From Hydractinia symbiolongicarpus (lineage: Eukaryota > Cnidaria > Hydrozoa > Anthoathecata > Hydractiniidae), in the NCBI RefSeq assembly GCF_029227915.1, contig NC_079886.1, positions 19,318,501 to 19,382,500 of the forward strand: 64,000 nt of DNA, given 5' to 3'. Both the position numbers and the translations under genes were made by a program. Shown here piece by piece: positions 10,330-23,754 of this stretch (the first letter of the stretch is position 1; each line of letters opens with the position of its first letter). Below the pieces are notes generated by a model, which ran no database searches, was not told the origin of the DNA, and saw only the letters and a list, made by a program, of their open reading frames with translations.

Positions 10330-11437
10330 GCCACATTTATTATTCTCCGGCGTCTTCACGAAGCTGTGAATCAAAATTTTTGGAAGCGAAGATGGAAGAG
10401 GAATATCTAAATTTCAGTTCTGTCAAATTTGTGTACTCACATATTAAGATAAAAATTTCATCACATTTTCTAGCCTTGTGTAAATATGAAACAAACCAAT
10501 TTCAAGATTTTAGCTATAAACTTAGATTTTAACGTAGCTTAACTTGATGTAAGGCATTCACAAGAAGCGTTAAGGTTTGTATGGAAACTTGTTCGTAAAA
10601 TATTTCGATCTATTTTTTATGACAAGGCGTAATATTGTGTATTTTTTAGTTAGGATAAGACTGTATATTGCTCTTGCATTTATTGGCATAGTGTTTTGGC
10701 GCGAGCAGAGGAAATTTAACAGGAAAGTGGCAACGAATCCATTGATCTTCAAGATCCTGCCCAATACAGATGTAAGTTGTTAATAAGTTGCCCTGCTTTA
10801 GGTGGCTGTGACTGTAGACATAAAAACTAAATTAGTTACAATAGATTCTAGGAGGAATCTACAGACTTTACCACGCCGTAACACATTATTGCTTCCATTA
10901 CAAACTTTGCAGCAAAAAATACCATAGATATTGCGGAAAATGCATCTACAATATCAGAATCACTTTTGTTTCCGCAGACGTATCTACGCAAAAAAGAATT
11001 ACCGCATCTACGGTTACCGTGTTTGTAACAACCGTATTCAATTCTGTCAAAGAGGTAGATGTTACAAACAGAAACTGCAATGTATCCGTAATTTGTTCAA
11101 AAGGCTCGCATAATTTTGCTGTCGTCGAAGATGCTATAGCAAGAAATTCTGGGTATGTTGTGGAGGATATATCTACCTCAGAATTAGCTTCCAATGTCGC
11201 AACGGAAAATTGAACGCAAACAATAATTGACAGACTGTAAATGTTCTCTTAGGAGTTATTAATTATGAATTAAGCAAACGTAACAGCTGTTGTAATCCCC
11301 TTTATTTAAAAAGATTTTGGCAAAAAATGCCGTTAATGAACGTTTTTTATACTCTGTGTCCCAAATTATGACTGACTTTAGCCTCGCAATTTTCGAGTGT
11401 TACAAAACCGTAAAGATTACCTAAAAATGATGGTGTG
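10330..11437. other. Intergenic with weak coding traces
   Basis: At 10890-11213 two plus-strand frames carry threonine/serine/valine-rich sequence (IDIAENASTISES in one, then VSADVSTQKRITASTVTVF running to a stop at 11213 in another). They look like parts of one low-complexity or secreted-type protein joined by a frameshift near 10955. A hydrophobic frame lies at 10577-10783. I recognise neither and do not call a gene. Confidence 0.3.
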
Positions 11438-11635
11438 AAGAACAATGAACACAATTGTAGTTAGAATATTGCAACTACGGCTAACGGACAATTTACGTCA
11501 ATTTTTTCATGGCTGCATCAAGTAATTTCCTTTAAGGACAAAAAGAAAAGTTATGGAGTTGCAGGGAAAAGTGCTTATAAATTGTCCATTAGCCGTAGTT
11601 GCAATATTCTAACTACAATTGTGTTCATTGTTCTT
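11438..11635. repeat. Near-perfect inverted repeat, 58-bp arms
   Basis: The left arm 11438-11495 and right arm 11578-11635 are reverse complements over 58 bases with one mismatch, separated by an 82-base spacer. A transcript through it would form a long double-stranded hairpin. No target duplication or terminal motif marks it clearly as a MITE. A local inverted duplication is the simplest origin. Confidence 0.9.
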
Positions 11636-11639
11636 ATTT

Positions 11640-12925
11640 TAGTTACCAAGCAAGGTGGCCTGATCATTACAGATACTGAATTTTTCCTTTCTGCACATAT
11701 GCCGAACGCTTTATACCCGTGGAGGACTCCACTGAATTTCTCTTTTAATTTATGCAACAAACATACATTAAATTGCAATCAACAGCAGTATGAATTTTAC
11801 AATCCGCCTTATTTAATGATTACAACCTCAAAAATGTTCAACGAAAGTAAAAGTGTCCACCAACTGCAGTATGTTTAGAGACATTAAAAAGCTAAATTCA
11901 CTAAAATTACTTACACATTATCAGAGGACGGAAGTAAAGTTCACCAAAACATCTCTTCGACAATAGCCCTACTCTGTTTATAGTTGCCCGACGCTTTCTT
12001 CGTAAATACCGAGCAGAACCGGATTTTTATGGCCCTCTGTTGTTCAGTTGCATGCAGCTTAATTTCGGAATCCCAAAAGAACCCGGAAAAAACGGAAACA
12101 TTCTGCAAGGGCCATTTTAGTTGGGAAGTGATGGTTTCAGGTTTGTAGGTTTTATTTTGACCTTTTTCTCTTAATACATTGTATTTTTAGGAATATTTAT
12201 TTTCTGAATCTTTCACATTTTAAATGAATATATTAACACTTTTTCAAGCCTTATATACATCGTAAATAAACTATTTTTAAGAATTTAGCTGTAAACGTAG
12301 ATTAAGGAAGCATCAAAGCAAACCAGCTAGATGGCTAGCCTTATTTTATATTCTTTTTAAAAGAATTTAAATCTCTTTTCCTGAAATTTTTTTAACCGGA
12401 GTTGCGATTAGAAAATATTACAACTATACTCATATGCGACACGGTTTTCACTGTAAAGAGATCAGGCTGGTGTTAACAATGGCCGTTTGCTGGGTTTTAT
12501 TTAGACTGAATTGCGATATAGATTTTTTGAAAGGTGTATAACGCCTATATATTTGTGCGACATGGTTCACCTGTACTGAATGTTTCTCCCGGTGTTACGA
12601 TTAATTTCTAAACTCCCAGAGGACCCTTGTCTGCAAAATAAAACAATGTTGCATAATAGTTTTTGCTACAACGGGGTAACAACAAGTAGCAAACTGTAAT
12701 TTTATTTCAGCTAAAGTTGCAATGAAGCAATTTTCTTTAAGTATATTTTACCCGAGTCACTATGATGCGCGCGTTTGCGACATACTGCATACCTGTACTA
12801 AAACGCTCCACGTAATTGTGTAACACAGTTTGCGGCTCCTGAAGTCATTTACAGAGTGTTAAATGGCAAATCGCACAGTTACTCGTGGCTTAACCGGGCG
12901 TTGGAACACCGGCATTTCCGGCGCG
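11640..12925. other. Intergenic, no supported gene
   Basis: A 98-codon frame at 11582-11878 begins inside the right arm of the inverted repeat and has a hydrophobic start, but no motif. The rest is AT-rich non-coding sequence. Confidence 0.4.
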
Positions 12926-13045
12926 TCTGTATTAACTGTATACGTTTGTCTGTCACACAAAATAGCAACTGCAGCACCGAGATGCACGAAATGCGGCAGA
13001 TAAAGGACGGGCGAACCCGTGGATTTATCTACGGTCCTTGACTAG
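12926..13045 (+). mobile_element. Mini-Helitron, 120 bp
   Basis: The unit starts TCTGTATTAACTGTATACG and contains TTTGTCTGTCACACAAAAT. It ends with a hairpin (CCGTGGATTTATCTACGG) followed by TCCTTGA and CTAG, with T as the next base. This matches the 126-bp unit at 60989-61114 along its whole length. TC start, 3' hairpin and CTAG end are the Helitron hallmarks. It has no coding capacity and must depend on an autonomous Helitron elsewhere. Confidence 0.8.
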
Positions 13046-13135
13046 TCTCTATAATATTAGCTGTATTTTGTCTCTTTGTGCATCAGAAAAAAGTCGTGCT
13101 ACGAAAACACGAAATGCGATATATAATACATTCCA
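13046..13135 (+). mobile_element. Truncated mini-Helitron abutting the previous one
   Basis: Directly after the CTAG at 13042-13045 the sequence restarts as TCTCTATAATATTAGCTGT, the 5' end of the related unit at 60803. It continues to ACGAAAACACGAAATGCGATA, which matches the middle of the same family. The 3' hairpin is missing. It is a head-to-tail neighbour of the preceding element. Confidence 0.65.
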
Positions 13136-13907
13136 ATGGTCAGACAATAGAATTTTAACTAATAAAAATGTTATTCTAATATATTTCAGTCTAGCGCGAA
13201 AAAAAGATTGATTACTAAATTTCCAAAACCTACAGTTTAGAACATGTCAAGTAAATATGCATATATATGCAGCTGAATAAATGAATAAATAGCTAACTCG
13301 TCTTGCATAGTCACCCTGCCATAGGTTCACATAAAATGTAAAAAGTGAACAGTTAACAACATATTAAAATTACATAGGAGTAACTTTTTAGCATATTGCA
13401 TACGGTTCCTTCATTATTAAAAGTTACACAAATTGTCACAAAAGAATATTTTGGTGAGGTGTAAATCCGAAATTAACAAAAATCAAAATGTCAAATCTCA
13501 TACAGTTTTCTGTCACAAAAGTTTACATAAAATATAAAAAATAACAGATTTAAAGATGTAAAATCTTATTGGCAAAAAAAATATTTTGGTATTACATATG
13601 GTCTTTCTTATAAAAATTAAACAGATAAGGCTCAAAAAATAATGTTTGGACCATCTGCCTTCAGTTTATTTTATGCCACTTTTTTTTTACAAAAAAATTT
13701 ATTATAAATTTTTTAAAACCCGCTACTCGCAATTTATTTTTTATGCTGTAGAAGATTTAGAAAAAGTTGGGTAAAAAAACATTTCAAGGTTAAATGCGTG
13801 ACAATGGTGAGGTCATTACCAGCAGGCGTCATCGTTTTAAAAATAATACTTATAAATTAATTATCCAGATTTTTAATTCAAGAAAATGATTGTGTTCTTC
13901 TTTTTTT

Positions 13908-13989
13908 ATCTGTTATTAAATAGTTAATGATATCGTGGAGTTTATATCATCTGTTATTAAATAGTTAATGATATCGTGGAGTTTATATC
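13908..13989. repeat. 41-bp exact tandem duplication
   Basis: A 41-base unit beginning ATCTGTTATTAAATAG and ending GTGGAGTTTATATC occurs twice without a difference, at 13908-13948 and 13949-13989. The lack of any substitution suggests a recent event. Confidence 0.95.
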
Positions 13990-15165
13990 GATGCACTAAT
14001 GATTTGATAATGACGAAAGTAACAAAGCTTCTTCAAACTACGTTATTTTAGATTAATTTTTATTCATTCAGTATATCCATTTTATATCGCACAATATTAG
14101 ATTGTCAAAACATACATTCATGTATATCATCGCATTAAGCTTGCCTGCCTTTAAACTACTATTAACAAAGGCCTTTTTCACAAAGTATAAAAACATTCTC
14201 CCATTGTTTTAAATAAGCTAGACGCTGTTAAATGGCGCATTACAGGCAGATGCTAGTCGTGAAAATAAGTCTTCTTTGAGTCTCAACTGGAAGCGTTTTC
14301 TAAGTAGTTTCATTCGGCCCCATGCTCTCAGAACGCTGGCGTCTGACTACCCAGCTTATAGAGACTGTGATATGGTCTGTAGCATTCTTATGATATGGTT
14401 ACACGTAAATCATGTTATTCCATGCCTTAATACAGGCGGTAATACAGATTTCTTTTATAAGTAAATCGACGTTTTGTGTTCACCTTAAATGTTAAAGGAG
14501 ATATTTATAGAGATCAATCTCTGTTTTATACCTTTGATCCTTTTCAGCGAAAGACAAGCAAATCTACAATATACTTTTTCAATTTTCCCTTTTTTATGAG
14601 TTAGCCGTTGAAAGGTACTCTTAACCTCAAACTAAGGAACACTGTTATTTATAAAAAAGACGTGTAAATCGAGTACGAAAAGTGTACAATGTGCCATGTC
14701 GTTTTCCTGTGGCCACGGTTAATGGAACTTTAAAACCAAGTTTGCAGGCTTTTGAAGGCTCATATAAAGACTGTTACTGCCATAAAACGACCACGTTAGT
14801 CTATCAGGTATTTCCAAACCCTACATAGCTACAACATAGCCAGTCCTTCGTAAAGTAGGACTACGATTTTTGAATTAAAACATATAATATTTTCAGGTAA
14901 AATATTTATTTAAAATGTTCAGATATCTCAACTCGTATGAACAGGCATTGTTAGTAAAGTTTTTTCTCTCGTTTGATAATACTTTTGTTGTCATAAGAAC
15001 GTTCCTTAGCGTTCTGTGTTTGGCAAAGTCATCATATCTTTGAATTCTTGAAATCCAATTTTTCGATTTTTTTCCAGCCTAGAAAGAAGTAACGGTTGGT
15101 TATCTTAAATCATTCTTTATCTCATGAATAATATGCAAGTTGAATAACCATACTGAAGAACTCAC
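13990..15165. other. Intergenic or intronic, no supported exon
   Basis: This stretch lies on the 3' side of the minus-strand EF-hand gene. If that gene has further exons they should lie here. I searched the minus strand for a fourth EF-hand loop and did not find one. A 62-codon plus-strand frame at 14276 has no motif. Confidence 0.4.
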
Positions 15166-15298
15166 TTGAAATGTTTAATAACGTCTTGAAGATCTTTCTC
15201 ATCAGCTTTTTCCATTATATGAACTAAAGCTTGCTTTATATCATTAGCTGCAATGAACCCCTCTCCCATGAAATCAAACGCGTTAAATGCAATTCGTG
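15166..15298 (-). CDS. EF-hand (calmodulin-like) gene, exon 2
   Basis: This exon follows the acceptor TTTCAG (bases 15301-15299 are CAG) and joins exon 1 in phase: exon 1 leaves one base, and the joined codon is GCA. It encodes RIAFNAFDFMGEGFIAANDI and continues KQALVHIMEKADEKDLQ to DVIKHF. This is an EF-hand-type helix-loop-helix whose loop has lost most calcium ligands. The exon ends CAA|GTGAGT, a good splice donor, so a further exon with a fourth hand is possible. Without splicing, the frame reads AAG TGA and stops at once, giving a protein of about 128 residues. Calmodulin has 149 residues and four hands, so a missing last exon is plausible. Confidence 0.7.
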
Positions 15299-15679
15299 CT
15301 GAAACGAAAAAAGAACATAAAAATACAGGGCGTATTAATTTTGCCCGACTTTAAAATTTCTCAAAAATAAAACAAGAAGTAAAACCAAAATTCAGGATTT
15401 TAGACAAAATACAGACTTGTTTTAAATGTTTATCTGCATTGAGTTTGTACCGTTGTACATTTTTGCGCGTATATTCTACACTAAATATATATTTTTATAC
15501 AAATTTTTAAATATGTGCGATCAAATAGTGGTAGTAAGAACAAAGAAAGTAACAAAATTGCTAAATTTTTGCTACATTATACTATTTCAATCTTCATGAA
15601 ATGTGACAATAAAAAGTTAAAAGCCCTTGTTTCAAAGACTCTTCTTTTTTGTTTTGACGACCGTAGAAAAGCAAACTAC
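15299..15679 (-). other. Intron of the EF-hand gene
   Basis: This 381-base intron starts GTAGTTTGC after GAGGAAG and ends in a T-rich tract plus CAG. Both boundaries are consensus and the reading frame is kept across it. The region is AT-rich like the intergenic DNA. Confidence 0.7.
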
Positions 15680-15932
15680 CTTCCTCTGTATTCTTTTTGT
15701 CTGTTTCCAAATTATCAATAAGATCCATAAATTCATGAAATTCAATTTCGCCATTGCCGTCGGCGTCGATAACAATAGTAAGATTCTCCAAATCTTTATC
15801 TGTCGGATTATAACCAATTGTTTTTAACATATCGCGAAGTTGAGTGCTTAAAATGAATCCTTTGTTTTGGGAGTCCAATAAACAAAACGCATCGTTGTAT
15901 TCACGAATTTGATCTGGTGTGAATCTATTCAT
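15680..15932 (-). CDS. EF-hand (calmodulin-like) gene, exon 1
   Basis: The start codon at 15930-15932 begins MNRFTPDQIREYNDAFCLLD. This parallels the calmodulin opening in which an acidic helix leads into the first EF-hand. Hand 1 (DSQNKGFILSTQ, residues 20-31) lacks the glutamate at loop position 12 and has few ligands, so it probably binds calcium weakly or not at all. Hand 2 (DADGNGEIEFHE, about residues 56-67) is fully canonical, with D, D, N, E and E at positions 1, 3, 5, 7 and 12. The linker GYNPTDKDLENL is calmodulin-like. The exon ends after 253 bases at GAAG|GTAGTT. Likely role: calcium sensor or regulatory light chain. I cannot decide between calmodulin-like, centrin-like and troponin C-like, so no symbol is given. 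Confidence 0.8.
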
Positions 15933-15949
15933 AATGGCGGATTTATTGT

Positions 15950-17040
15950 ACGAGTAATGTTTGTGTTTTAACGACTTGCTAATTTTCTTGTAACCTCTTG
16001 CGTGTGATTTTGCATATCATTTTTTTGTGATTCGTGTTGCAAAAGATATATTTACTACAACTTTGTTTTTACTTTTATCAATTATTAATGAATATGTCAC
16101 GACTTAGAATTAATCGTTAAATTTTCATTGTTTTTTTTAAACAAACGTGGAAAATCATACAGAGTAAGAATTTGATATTGCTGATTTAGATTTATATAAC
16201 CCTGCTGCGAAGGTAGCAATATTGCGAATGCAAAGAAATAGATAATAAAGTGAATTTAATATTGAGAAAAAATGAATCTTTATACACAATAAGCACAACA
16301 GGGAATTTAAAGTCACAGCTGCAATTAATTTTACCAGTAATTTTTAAAGTGTGGTTTTCAAAGCCTTTTTTGTCAGAACTCTTGAAAACATTTCTTCATG
16401 TTTTTTGCTGTTTTATATTTCGTGGAGAAAATCATTCAATTTAAATAGTTGATTTCTAAGATTTTTAAGCATTGCAACAATTAAAGTTATCCGAAAATTC
16501 ATCAAATTAAATATCTACCTGTTCCATATGCCTTTCTTTAGATTTCCCTTGACTAAAAAAATTATTTCTTTATTATAAGTAAATTATAAACTAATTTCTT
16601 CTGGACTGTTTTAGTGCTCCTCTATGCAAGAGGAAGGCCTGTCTTCTGTAATTTTTACAATTGTTCCATCTTCGATTCACGTAGGAATAGTAATGTTTGC
16701 AATTTTATTTATCTCAGCATGCAATAAAACTTTTGTCCATGCGTGAGGTGTTATACCTAATCATTAGACATCAGATCTGATACATCGTGATTCACAGGAG
16801 ATGTTTTACGATTTAGTAGGAAAAAAAGACAAAGAAAAAAAGGTAAATCTTTACTCACCAACAGATCAGAAAAAAAATTCTGTAAGGGTCAAATAAAATC
16901 ACTAACAGAGCATCAAACCTTTACAAATATTTTTTTTTCTGATTAATTCAGTAGCTATATAACGGACACTTAAAGTTCTTGATGACATGCCTATTGTGAT
17001 TTGTCAACCTTTCTTGTTAACCCTATGTTAACCCTATAAT
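15950..17040. other. Upstream region of the EF-hand gene, no other gene
   Basis: AT-rich DNA 5' of the EF-hand gene. Its promoter should lie in the first few hundred bases. I see no clear TATA box or other site that I can support. Confidence 0.4.
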
Positions 17041-17052
17041 AACTGTTTATGA

Positions 17053-17119
17053 GGGCAATACCAGAGAATATTAACCGACGTCAATACGGGATAGAGGTCA
17101 ATATTCGAAGGTATTGCCC
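17053..17119. repeat. Short foldback repeat
   Basis: The left arm begins GGGCAATACC (17053) and the right arm ends GGTATTGCCC (17119). The arms are complementary over about 24 bases with a few mismatches and a small central spacer. A related string GTGGAATATTGCCC occurs at 17342, and another foldback with GTGGAATATTGCC lies at 34655-34753, so this is a dispersed palindromic family. Confidence 0.7.
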
Positions 17120-17429
17120 GAAATAAATAGTTATTATATAGATTATTATCCGGGTACTGCATTTTACGACCAAAAATATAACATTATAAGCATTAAGCAT
17201 TAATATTATATACAACATAGAATTCTTTAAAAGATAAAAGTAAGTTTCACTTCTGTTTCGCAATTTGTTTACTTTTTCCCGTGCTTATTTACATTTAATG
17301 CTACCATATTTAAACTTTAAACACGGTTGCTATGGTAGCGACAATACCGTGGAATATTGCCCGCTATGACGTATGTTCCAACCAATCACATTACACAATT
17401 TTCGAAAATTTCGATGCCGCCCTTTTACC

Positions 17430-19205
17430 TGGGTAATAAAAGAATATAATCTCTTCGAATAAAATATTATATTTCTTATTTATATAAAGCAATCTAAAAA
17501 GAGTAGGTTGAATTGTTGCTAAAAACCGCTAAAACTCGAACTGGCTTCACCAAACCGAGAGACTTTCTTCGAAATTTAAGTGTTGATTTTTAGTAATATC
17601 CAACATTTAAAGATTTGAAAGGTATGATGCCTAACGACATGGCTGACAGGTGCCTGAAAGATAAATATAAAAACTGAGCGTGTATCATATCCCTTGCATT
17701 TAGCCTGGGCTGCTTATAAAAAGGTATTATCATCATCGGTATATTTGCAACAACATAAGTCAGTGCCACAAGCAACAACAAATGGGTATAATATATAGAA
17801 AAGACAATGCATAAATACTATGCAGACTAGTTACATGAACACCTGTACACAGAATCGTAGAAAAGAAACACCTGTAATTAATCAGTAATCGAACTACAGA
17901 CTAATTAGAGGGCATCCGTGAGATATGTACGCATTTAGGTAGAGCGGGGTCAGACAAAAACGACATGTGTGTGCAAAAGGGGTGGGGGAAAGGGTTCCAT
18001 AAGTGCGTGCATACGTAATTTGATCATATATAATTCCGTTTTCTTACATCTTGTATCATTTTATCTGATATAGAAGTTCTAAAAACTTGGCAACTATCTC
18101 CGACAAAATGGAAAAAAATCTCAGATTTGCTTTCAGTAACACGCATACAACTTTTAAGAACTTCTGGTCATGAAAGAAAAATTAAAAGTCATAAAGTTGC
18201 TATACTGTATCTCATGTAAAGTAATAGTTATTGCTAAGAAGCCGATTGGTTGAAAAAAATATTAGCTCATTCCCCATCCCACCCTGTTCTTGATATACTT
18301 TTGAGTATATCAACAAAAGAACATTGAATGTGATGGTTGGTTTTCGACTTTATTGACTTGCACGGAAGTCGAGCTAATGGCGGTGGAAAAGTTTATGATC
18401 ACTGAGGTTGAAAATAACATCTTAAATCATCTCAAATATAGTATTGGTATCCAATTATAACTGAAAATGACAGAAAAATTCTCTACATATATTGGATATC
18501 TATAATTTATTAAATATAAGCACTTACCTTTTTAACTTGTAAATAAAATGAACTTTAAATTTTTTAAACTAGCTACCTAGCTATATCCTATTTTGCATGG
18601 AAACATAGAAGTTTATTGCCCATAAAGCCCGTTAACGCAACAACAATGACTTTAAAATCATTTTAGAGGTATTAATTACCTTCTTGAAGCTAGTAACATA
18701 GCATTTTTGAACAAATACAGCTCCTCGTGTTGTTTCTATTCCCTCGTCAAAACAAACTTTCGATTTATTGATATTTAATATATTTTACAGACCGTAGATT
18801 ATTTCACAGCTAGAACGAATACTGAAGGAAAATTGTTCTTTCTTTAGAAAATAAAATTAAAAAAGTAGCAAAATTGTCATAAAAAGTAATTATTCATAAA
18901 CATATTGTCTAGACGTCTATGTGGTTTCCTTGACCTTTTGAGTGGTCCGTTTATTACACGCTATTCTTCGGGATGTGTTCGAAAAATATACAACGAAAGC
19001 ATTCTTATAGTTTCATTCTGAAAGTTCTAAATATTAGCGTTTGGCTGATGGAGTCGTCGTGTTTGTTGTAAAATCAAATGAGCAATTGTTGAAATTACCA
19101 ATAGAAATAAATAACAAAAATTTATATCATTGAAGTTCATTATTTGATCCAACGTTTAGTAATGTCAGAACACATGGTTTCTACATGTATTATTTTATTA
19201 TTTAT
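17430..19205. other. Intergenic, no supported gene
   Basis: A minus-strand frame at 17590-17781 is hydrophobic (LLLVALTYVVANIPMMII) and might be part of a transmembrane exon. It is only 63 codons with no family match, so I do not call it. The rest is AT-rich. Confidence 0.35.
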
Positions 19206-19208
19206 CTA

Positions 19209-19422
19209 CGATCGTGTGCAAAAATATTTGGATAACTCTCTGATTTTTAAGTTTTTAGACTTCTTTTTCATAAAAGCCCCCCTCCTCCCCAAAATTCAGT
19301 GTTGAGTTTGTTGTTTTGATGGCTAGTTTCAGGTCTTGTAAAGTCACTGTTCTCAAAACAGTCAATATTGAACTTGGGGGGAGGGGCGATACTGTCTTTC
19401 CAAAAATTTTTGCACACGATTG
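19209..19422. mobile_element. TA-flanked MITE, 214 bp
   Basis: The ends are inverted repeats: GATCGTGTGCAAAAATATTTGG at the left and its near-complement, CCAAAAATTTTTGCACACGATTG, at the right. Each is flanked by TA (19207-19208 and 19423-19424). TA target duplication and these ends suggest a non-autonomous Tc1/mariner-type element. A related end (AAATTTTTGTCCACGATTGTAA) occurs at 59531-59552. Confidence 0.7.
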
Positions 19423-19429
19423 TAGATAT

Positions 19430-21160
19430 CAATGTTTTTGTGAACTAAAAAGAATTATTTCTATTTTGGCTATAGATTAATTAAATTTCTATGTTTTCAT
19501 CAGGCAATCAGGTACTGGATAACTTATAAACCAACCGGGCGCTTAGTGGGGAAACAGCAGCACCGGTTGTTTGCCAGAACCTCACTGTGTTTAGTCCATA
19601 AAGTCACAACCTCGGATCCTTATTTTTCCATTGCGCCCTGCTTGACAGTGTATAACCTATTAGTATAATTCTACCCCCTATTCCTACATGTTTTACCGAT
19701 AAGGTACTCTGCACTGTTTGCTTACATTAGCTAAAAACGTTCTATTGATGCTCATGTTACATATACACTTACAAGATTTCACCAGCCTTTCTTGTTTATT
19801 TTTAAGAGGATCATATTATTTCAATGAATTTAAACTAGAAAAACAAAGACTCTCTCCCTCACTCTGCATTTCGAGCAAGATTAATAAACAAACTCAAGCA
19901 ATAAAAGTGTTTATTTGTTTACTTGGTTGTTTGTTTCGCAAATATAGATAAAACCAAGTCAGGTCTATACTTCTTACGTCGCTTAGGTGAAACTTGAAAA
20001 GATATATAAAGAAAAATATTAAACCCACATATTTCTGTTTCAGAGAATTATCTAAGTTACTTGCAATTGCTTGTAGCAGCACGTGGGAAAGTGTATATTT
20101 ACACAGCTATAATTTTAGGTCGCTAACACTATTGATGCTGTTAGCAAAGAAGTACCACAGTAGTAACTAAAACATTAAAATTGCCTTATTTTATTTTAAT
20201 TTTTTTTTATAAATAAGAATAACCCAAACAAAACCACTATCAGAATTTTTTTATACTTAATTTAAAGTTTGTATAACATTGCACTACTATAACTTCTTCC
20301 ACACAAGAGTGATTATTATTACATTTTTTGTTTAATGGTTACTTTTAGACCATTAAAATCCAAAGAATTATTACAAAGACTTTTTTCCTTAAGAAGGTAA
20401 TTTTTTATGTATTTTAGATAAACTCTGTGGTAAACTTGGTTGATGTGATTTGCCAGTTCTCTTTAATTCAAATGCGTCCAAGACCTTTTCAACCACTGAT
20501 ATCAACTCAAGGTAATAAGCTCGCTTTAAGGAAATACATTTTAACAAGTAAGAAATGTTACAAAGTTATTTGACGACATAGACAATTTTATCGATTCCCT
20601 TTAAATTCATTTGCAGCTTGCAGATACAGCGTATATATGTGGACGCCGCCAAGAAACACCTTTTAAATTGCTTTTGATTCAAAGAATAGGATTAAATACA
20701 TAACTCATAACACTATACTTAGCTTTGAAATATGCTTGTCGGAAGAAAATTGATGCTGTAGCTTCAGAACGTCTAGGTGCACTACTTTCACAGTGGCTGA
20801 GCAATTTGTGACGTTGTATTTTCATTTTCATAAAGATGGTGATATCGATGTAATTAAACGAATGTTGATGCGAATTCCAGCGCGTTGCAAGTGCGGAATC
20901 TAAGGATGATGTCATCAAAAACAATGCAAAAGGAATCTCTTTCAAATGCAGCAAGAATTATTAGACGTTTATTCTTGAAATTTGTTACGCAGTGTTCCTG
21001 CACAGTTATGAGGACTATATTGTTAAAAACTGTGAACATTGCAAGAGCTGCTCATTCATAGTGATCAATCAGAATGAACATTTGACGCAGAAGCTTAGTG
21101 GCGCGTAATCACACTGTGGGCAATTTTTTAGGTGCCTATTTTATTGTAAAAATTGAAAGA
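19430..21160. other. Intergenic, no supported gene
   Basis: No coding region, RNA gene or clear repeat is supported. Short frames here have no motifs. Confidence 0.45.
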
Positions 21161-21162
21161 TA

Positions 21163-22441
<1,279 letters not shown>

Positions 22442-22725
22442 TCGCCATTACATTTCATTGCACGAATCATGCAATAGTAAACACACGGCAAAATCGATCA
22501 CATGGTTGCTGGATTCATGCCATTACAGGAAAAATAATGAATGAGGGAGAGCATCTGTAGCGTGTTTCCATCGTAATGCTTTTATAAATGTATCAACAAA
22601 GCTCCGAACATGATAAATCAGATAATCGCAGTTTCTGTGTTAATTTTTATATTTGAATTTTTTTTCTTACTGAAATCAGACTTCTTTGCCATAACGACAT
22701 CTTTTTCTTGTTGTTTCTGAAGATA

Positions 22726-23172
22726 GCTAGCGGCATATCTGAAAAGTGGGATGTGGGATGCAAGTTGTCCTACCGGGATGCGGAATGTGGGATACGGAAT
22801 GCGGGATGCGGGATGTGGGATGTGGGATGTGGCATGCAAAAAATTCATTTAAAAAAAATACTGACCATGCCGTTACCAAACATCGCGTAAACATTAAAAT
22901 AAGGGGGAGGGTAGCAGTTATAATGGAGGGTAGCAGTTATAGACAGCCCAACTTTTACCTACGTCTACACATTTTTTTCTTCAAAGAACCTGGTTTCTAT
23001 GCAGAAAAAATAACATCGGCGCGGTCATTATTTTATTTCGATGATTTTTTTGCATCCTGCATCCCACATCTTGAATCCCGCATCCTGCATCCTGTGTCCC
23101 AGTCAGCATCCCGAATCCCGCAACCCGCATCCCGCATCCCACTTTTCCGATATGCTCCTCGCTAGCTCTCTT
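22726..23172. mobile_element. Foldback-type element with GGGATGC heptamer arrays
   Basis: The termini are inverted: GCTAGCGGCATATCTGAAAA then GTGGGATG at the left, and CATCCCACTTTTCCGATATG then CTCCTCGCTAGC at the right. Just inside each end is an array of a degenerate heptamer (GGGATGC/GGGATGT/GGAATGC), about 12 copies at 22747-22836 and about 13 copies inverted at 23050-23146. The unique core is about 200 bases. The internal frames follow the repeats and are not genes. This structure (TIR plus subterminal short repeats) fits a non-autonomous foldback or MITE. Confidence 0.75.
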
Positions 23173-23754
23173 ACTTTTTGATTATTTTCCTTTGCTCAAA
23201 CAATTAGTTGTTCCCTTACGGAGACATTATCAGATCTAGACAATTAAAATACCTAAATTTTTAGAATTTCCCCTTTTATGCTCTAAATTTAATTATCTCC
23301 ATAATGCTTTAAAATATCTCCAACTATCACAATGTGCATTCTCCCCCGTTGGGTTTTTTTTCTTTTTTTCTTCTGTGCCTTTCCAATAGAAACTCTGGGA
23401 TAAAATTTCTTTCCATTTTTTGATGCCATGCTTTACAAAGAAAAAACAAGCCAAAAATACGGCGTGAACGGAGCCTACCAAAATGGCAATATTATTGCAC
23501 TCCATCTCAGTGCTTATTTACGCCGTTTGTTTACCTACAGTTTCACACTAACATTTTGTAACGGCCCGTTTATTAGACGGAAATAAAATATGGCGGCTAG
23601 AAAAAAACAACAATGAATTTAAGAAATTAAAGTATCAATATTTTCATTTCTAGTAAGTTTTATATCATATTTTCAGGAAAGGCATAACTCCGTCCAACCT
23701 TTGAAATAAATGAAAAAAATGTATATGTTAATTTTTTTCAAAAAGGGTGATTAG

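Noticed and set aside
9955-10374. Poly-Glu, poly-Lys and poly-Arg open frames
   Set aside because: Products of the TTC/GAA microsatellite read in three frames.
13046-13500. Full-length Helitron after the mini-Helitron
   Set aside because: Only the first 90 bases match the family, so it is a fragment.
22746-23165. 139-codon frame across the heptamer element
   Set aside because: Its ends follow the GGGATGC arrays (M-G-C-G and S-R-I-P peptides), so it is a repeat artefact.
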